Source: Rhodothermia bacterium
Lineage (GTDB): Bacteria > Bacteroidota > Rhodothermia > Rhodothermales > JABDKH01
DNA: 10,928 nucleotides
Reading direction: 5' to 3'
NCBI GenBank assembly: GCA_030431165.1
Contig: JAUIJQ010000055.1
Span: forward strand, 1 to 10,928
Shown here: positions 7,282-10,928 of the stretch, in pieces
Layout: every line of letters begins with the position of its first letter
Numbering within the stretch: position 1 is the stretch's first letter
Notes under the pieces: model-generated
Seen by the model: the letters and a program-made list of their open reading frames with translations, nothing else
Told to the model about the DNA's origin: nothing
Databases searched by the model: none
Program-made: the position numbers and the translations under genes

Positions 7282-10200
7282 TACTCGACGGCTATCTCAA
7301 CCGTCTTCGTCATACGAACGGCGACGGGCTGGTTGTCCTTCAGACCCGGGCGGAACCTGGACTGGTACATGGCTCGAAGGACCTCGCGGTCTGCATCCTC
7401 GGACAGCCCCTTCGTCACAACAACCTGCGAGACGCGCCCGTCGGTGTTCACAACAAAGGAAAGCTCGACCGTGCCGGATACCGCCTCAGCGAGGTTCTGG
7501 AACCCTATCAAGCGCATAAATGCCGCGTCGCCGCCGATCAACTGAGGCTCGACATCAACATCCTCAGCAGGCAATATGACCGGTGCGGCGCGCACATCGA
7601 CCGTGTCACGGCGAACCGAATCGGATGCGCCTTTGTCTGGGATCGTGTCGTCGGGAGTCGTGTCGTCAGCGACCGCGGCGACGGAATCAGCGGTTGCCCC
7701 CGGTACCGCCATCGTCACGGAGTCAGAAGCTGCTTCGGTAAGCAACGCCGCTTCCTCTGCCTCGATGCCGGCGAACAGTGAATCCGTCCTGGCCAGCGAA
7801 TCGATGCGGGCAAACACCGCAGCCGCTTCAGCGGCGACCTGTGCCAGCGAATCAAGAACGGCCTGGCGGGCGGCCGCCTCCTCATTCAGCGCTATCGCGG
7901 TACGCGCGGCCTGCTGAGCAGCAGCACTTGCCGGATACCGCGATGCGAGGTACGCGTAGACCTCGCGAACGTCAGGTCCGCGTATGGGAATGCCGGACTC
8001 GACCGAATCTGGTTGCAATGCAGCCCCACCGGCGACTGAGTCGGCAACGGCGAACAAACTGTCAGCCGCAGCGCCATCGATGTCATCGGGCACCGCGTCG
8101 ATGACAGCAGGATCAACAGCAGCAGGATCAACGGCGGCTGCAGGATCAGCAGCGGCAGGATCAACGACGGCTGAATCAACAGCAGCCGGATCAACATCGG
8201 CAGAATCAGCCTGCTCGTCTCCAGACTCATCAACCGTGCGTGCGCCTCCCCCGTCGGTGCTGTCCACGACGCCCGGCAATCCGCCATCTTCCTCTTCCGT
8301 TGACATCGAATCGACCGCCTGCCAACCGTAGTATTCAAGCAGCGAGTCGGGTACCGCAACAGGCAGAGGCTGTAGCAAATCGAGCGAGTCCTCGCGCGCC
8401 CAGTCACCGGCTATCAGTCCCACGGCCAGGAGCGCGCGGGGGGCAACGGTGGCTTCCGGATGACCGGCGGCGTTCGCCAGCATGTCAAGCACCGCAGCGC
8501 CATAGTCGCCGCGCTGCCAGCGTGAGAAAGCCTCATCGTATGCCGCATCAGCCACGGGGTCGTCGAGCAATTCACCCTCGGCCTCCTCCTCGACGGCTTC
8601 CTCAATGACGGTCGGATCCATGTCCGGGTACCGTTCCCGCATCTGCTGCAGCATCGCATCTGCCTCTGCATCCCTGTCAAGCGTGCGGTACACCTGTGAC
8701 AGCGCGTAGTGGGCCCGTGCCGCCACCGGCTGATCCGGGTCTTCCCGGATGATTAGCTGATACCAGTGCGCCGCGGAGTCTGCTTCGGCCATCGCGAGGA
8801 ACAGCGCATTTCCCATTTCATAACGCGTCACCGCGCGTTCAGCAATCATTCGTTGCTGCGCTGATCGCGAGCGTGGGATGTCGGATATATCCACCGTCAC
8901 GTTGGCGTAGCGGTCGTCGCCCCGCCCCGCACCCGGGCCAAGGAGCGTGGAATCAGCGACCCCGGCCTGAACACCTACGCCACTGATATTGCTCGAAACG
9001 CGCCACCCCGGCACGTGCGGCCGGTCACCCCAGCGCTGCCGGAAAAGTTGGAAGGCCTCCTGGACGCGCACCGGCTCTTTGTGGAACAGGAAGCCCGCCG
9101 CGGCAGCATCCGGATCATAGTCGATGACTTTTCCCTCAGGGAGCCCCTGCCTTCCCTGCGCGCCGGCACGGTCCCGAAACTGCCCCTGTATATCAAGTTC
9201 CTCCTGCAGGCGCTCCCGCTCCTTGAGTTCCTCGATCCTGATCTGCCGGATCTCTTCGATACGCGCCCGAAATGACTCCTCGTCCATCGTGCCGAGGTTA
9301 AGGAGTGAATCCTGTCTGGAGATCTCCTTTGCCACCATCGCAAATGAGCTGAACACCGCCTGCTCGTCCAGGACATCCTCGATCGCGCCCGGCGCAAAAG
9401 GATCTTCGATCGCTTGAACCTGGCCAAACGTCTCGCGCTGAACGATGAGGCTCTGCAGCGATGTTGCTGCCGTATCAAAGTGTGCGGCAGCACGCTCAAA
9501 ATCGCGGAACACGTCACGATAAAGTCGAGCCAACTCGTAGTGCGCGGCACCGCGGACGTGCGGCTGTGGCTGGTCGGATGCCCTCAGCAGTCCAAGGAGC
9601 GTTTGCTGCGCACCGCGTTGGTCACGGGCCTCCCGCTGCAGTCGGGCACGAACGACCGCAAGGTCGTGTCGATAGTCGTAGTTCTTGTCATCTCGCTCCA
9701 TTCGCCGCAATGCACGATCAGCCTCCTCGGTCCGTCCGAGCATCGCGCTCACCTCGATTGCACGCACCTGGGCAGCGAACTCCAGCTCATACTGCGGCTT
9801 GTGCTTGCGCACCGCGCGGTAAGAATCAATCGCCTTCTCGGGGTCGCCGAGCTTCTCATATACCTGCCCCAGGAGGAACTGCGCTCGGGCGGCGAGGCGC
9901 TTTTCGCGGACCGACAGGCCGGCCTCCAGCGGTTCTACGGCATCCTCGTACTGTCCTTCCCGCACGGCCAACTCACCACGCGCCAGGTACAGGTACGGGC
10001 GCCAGCGCCGCGACACCTCATCACCGGCGAGCGCAGCGTCGACCGTCGCATGCGCGCCATCGTACTGGTTCCCCGCAATCTGGCTGCGAGCGAGCCAGTA
10101 TCGCGCCTCGTCTTTCAGCTTCGTGTCGAGGGCCATCACTTCGCGGAACTTCTGCTCGGCAGACACGAAGTTCTGCTGATTGAAGTAGGAGCGCCCGATC

Positions 10201-10520
10201 AACATCAGCGCATCGTCAACCCACTTGGAGCCTTCGTGTGACCGAAGTACATCGGCACTTTTTCGGATGGCACTTTCGTACTCCCGCGACGCCGCTGAAC
10301 GCTCTGAAATAGGAAATACCGTTAGGAGGAGCTGCCGGTCGACGGGACGACTCGCGATCTGCCTTCGGTTCGCGTCCTTAAACGAGCGCTGGGCGTTGTA
10401 GAACTTGTTGTAATACGCGGTAAAGTTGTCGTAGCGATGGGATACAAACGACGACGAGCCACAGCCCCCAACGAGGCTGACGACCGCCACTATCACAACG
10501 ACGTTCAGCGTACAGCGCAT
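7281..10520 (-). CDS. SprE/PorW-like TPR lipoprotein with a C-terminal TonB domain
   Basis: The protein has 1079 residues. It opens with a lipoprotein signal ending SLVGGC, with lipidation expected at Cys20, which is why ATG 10520 is chosen over the in-frame ATG at 10625. Next come HRYDNFTAYYNKFYNA (28-43) and TPR-like helical repeats at about 80-360. A charged helix, probably coiled coil, spans about 415-445. Then FLFHKEP (477-483) precedes RWGDRPHVPGWR (496-507), then further TPR-like repeats (about 560-700). The first and third signatures recall SprE/PorW, outer-membrane lipoproteins of the type IX secretion and gliding machinery in Bacteroidota. After them come an acidic Ala/Asp/Ser linker (about 710-980) and, at 994-1079, a TonB C-terminal domain (GTVELSFVVNTDGRVSQVVV, then RFRPGLKDNQPVAVRM). 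It has no ExbB-type anchor like TonB's. A role in envelope assembly or secretion is inference. Confidence 0.75.
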   Translation of the reverse strand: MRCTLNVVVIVAVVSLVGGCGSSSFVSHRYDNFTAYYNKFYNAQRSFKDANRRQIASRPVDRQLLLTVFPISERSAASREYESAIRKSADVLRSHEGSKWVDDALMLIGRSYFNQQNFVSAEQKFREVMALDTKLKDEARYWLARSQIAGNQYDGAHATVDAALAGDEVSRRWRPYLYLARGELAVREGQYEDAVEPLEAGLSVREKRLAARAQFLLGQVYEKLGDPEKAIDSYRAVRKHKPQYELEFAAQVRAIEVSAMLGRTEEADRALRRMERDDKNYDYRHDLAVVRARLQREARDQRGAQQTLLGLLRASDQPQPHVRGAAHYELARLYRDVFRDFERAAAHFDTAATSLQSLIVQRETFGQVQAIEDPFAPGAIEDVLDEQAVFSSFAMVAKEISRQDSLLNLGTMDEESFRARIEEIRQIRIEELKERERLQEELDIQGQFRDRAGAQGRQGLPEGKVIDYDPDAAAAGFLFHKEPVRVQEAFQLFRQRWGDRPHVPGWRVSSNISGVGVQAGVADSTLLGPGAGRGDDRYANVTVDISDIPRSRSAQQRMIAERAVTRYEMGNALFLAMAEADSAAHWYQLIIREDPDQPVAARAHYALSQVYRTLDRDAEADAMLQQMRERYPDMDPTVIEEAVEEEAEGELLDDPVADAAYDEAFSRWQRGDYGAAVLDMLANAAGHPEATVAPRALLAVGLIAGDWAREDSLDLLQPLPVAVPDSLLEYYGWQAVDSMSTEEEDGGLPGVVDSTDGGGARTVDESGDEQADSADVDPAAVDSAVVDPAAADPAAAVDPAAVDPAVIDAVPDDIDGAAADSLFAVADSVAGGAALQPDSVESGIPIRGPDVREVYAYLASRYPASAAAQQAARTAIALNEEAAARQAVLDSLAQVAAEAAAVFARIDSLARTDSLFAGIEAEEAALLTEAASDSVTMAVPGATADSVAAVADDTTPDDTIPDKGASDSVRRDTVDVRAAPVILPAEDVDVEPQLIGGDAAFMRLIGFQNLAEAVSGTVELSFVVNTDGRVSQVVVTKGLSEDADREVLRAMYQSRFRPGLKDNQPVAVRMTKTVEIAVE
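8107..8214 (-). repeat. Degenerate 15-bp tandem repeat encoding the Ala/Asp-rich linker
   Basis: Seven imperfect copies with plus-strand consensus GCAGGATCAACAGCA run head to tail: 8107-8121, 8122-8139 (18 bp), 8140-8154, 8155-8169, 8170-8184, 8185-8199 and 8200-8214. All lengths are multiples of three, so copy-number change would keep the lipoprotein frame. They encode residues about 770-805, alternating VDPAA, VDSAV and ADPAA units between the TPR region and the TonB domain. Confidence 0.8.
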
Positions 10521-10607
10521 AGTTCTCTCTGCCGGCTTTGAAGTGCCCCTGGTAGCCTTGCTCAGATAAATGCGCCGTCTGTTTGATGGGTGTGTCGAAA
10601 CGGATAC

Positions 10608-10643
10608 CCGGGCAAACTCAACCATCGTCAGGATGTTGCCCGG
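10608..10643 (-). terminator. Inverted repeat downstream of pyk
   Basis: On the minus strand CCGGGCAA and TTGCCCGG form a perfect 8-bp inverted repeat with a 20-base spacer that itself contains CATC/GATG. It starts 26 bases after the pyk stop, in the 149-bp spacer before the lipoprotein gene. No T-tract follows. It may be a pyk 3' structure or, as DNA, an operator for the downstream gene. It also spans the alternative upstream ATG (10625) of the lipoprotein frame, which weakens that start. Confidence 0.35.
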
Positions 10644-10669
10644 ACCAGCGTTTTTGCCCTTGTCCCGAC

Positions 10670-10928
10670 CTAGTCGATCGTCGAGACGTGGACCATATTT
10701 GTGCGGCCTTTTGTCGGCAGCGGCAGACCGGCGGTGACGACAACGCGGTCACCGGACTTCACTATTCCCTGCCGCACAAGCAGTTCCTCCACGGTCGCAA
10801 TGCCGTGGTCGGTATCGTATTGGAAAGGGATCGCAAATCCTTTTGTTCCCCAGACAAGGGCCAGCCTGCGCACCACACGCTCATCATCTGTAAAGGCATA
10901 AACCGGGCAATGCGGCCGATGGCGGGCG
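10670..10928 (-). CDS. pyk: Pyruvate kinase, C-terminal 85 residues (5' part outside the window)
   Basis: Pyruvate kinase makes ATP and pyruvate from phosphoenolpyruvate in the last step of glycolysis. The frame is open at the window edge and ends with TAG at 10672-10670. The visible part is the C-terminal alpha/beta domain: RHRPHCPVYAFTDDERVVRR matches the family pattern RP..PI.A.T....R, RLALVWGTKGFAIPF is the following strand-helix unit, EELLVRQGIVKSGDRVVVTAG matches the conserved G.VK.GD.VV.TAG segment, and TNMVHVSTID closes the protein in the usual way. The barrel and active site lie outside the window, so activity cannot be judged. GTG 10876 is an internal valine, not a start. It is co-directional with the lipoprotein gene but 149 bp away, with an inverted repeat between them. 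Confidence 0.93.
   Translation of the reverse strand, partial: ARHRPHCPVYAFTDDERVVRRLALVWGTKGFAIPFQYDTDHGIATVEELLVRQGIVKSGDRVVVTAGLPLPTKGRTNMVHVSTID

Noticed and set aside
10521..10625. Upstream ATG start of the lipoprotein at 10625
   Set aside because: It would bury the lipoprotein signal peptide behind 35 basic residues, and it lies inside an inverted repeat.
1..10928. Defence system, prophage, insertion sequence or CRISPR array
   Set aside because: All coding space is taken by housekeeping genes and one envelope protein; no transposase, integrase, spacer-repeat pattern or terminal repeats were seen.

Overview
The window is core chromosome. Every supported gene lies on the minus strand, so in transcription order it reads from high to low coordinates. 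The organism looks like a Gram-negative bacterium of the Bacteroidota / Rhodothermota / Balneolota assemblage. Three things point there: EF-Tu and EF-G read like that group's proteins, none of the seven visible translation starts has a clear Shine-Dalgarno sequence, and a large lipoprotein carries the N-terminal and central signatures of the SprE/PorW family, which is typical of that assemblage. The placement is inference from remembered family features, not from a search.

Layout in transcription order: the 3' end of a pyruvate kinase gene (pyk, 10928-10670); a 1079-residue SprE/PorW-like TPR lipoprotein ending in a TonB C-terminal domain (10520-7281); ftsH, the membrane AAA+ zinc protease (7172-5055); a 467-bp leader with no gene (5054-4588); then the str operon rpsL (4587-4213), rpsG (4093-3626), fusA (3574-1481), tuf (1439-249), running into rpsJ (228 to the window edge), the usual first gene of the S10 ribosomal-protein operon.

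The str genes supply two small-subunit proteins (S12 at the decoding centre, S7 in the head) and the two GTPase elongation factors, so the right-to-left block from 4587 is one translation-machinery transcription unit. Its spacers are 119, 51, 41 and 20 bp and shrink downstream. Upstream, pyk, the lipoprotein gene and ftsH are separated by 149 and 108 bp, and each is followed closely by an inverted repeat without a T-tract. They are probably separate or loosely coupled units. FtsH and the lipoprotein both act at the envelope, but nothing here ties them functionally to the str operon.

The less ordinary features are the lipoprotein's architecture (TPRs, SprE/PorW signature, Asp-Ser/Ala linker from a 15-bp repeat, TonB C-terminal domain), small hairpins just upstream of the rpsL, fusA and rpsJ starts, and an inverted repeat around an AT-rich core in the long rpsL leader. 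I see no mobile element, CRISPR array, tRNA, rRNA, toxin-antitoxin or defence locus, and no convincing undescribed system.
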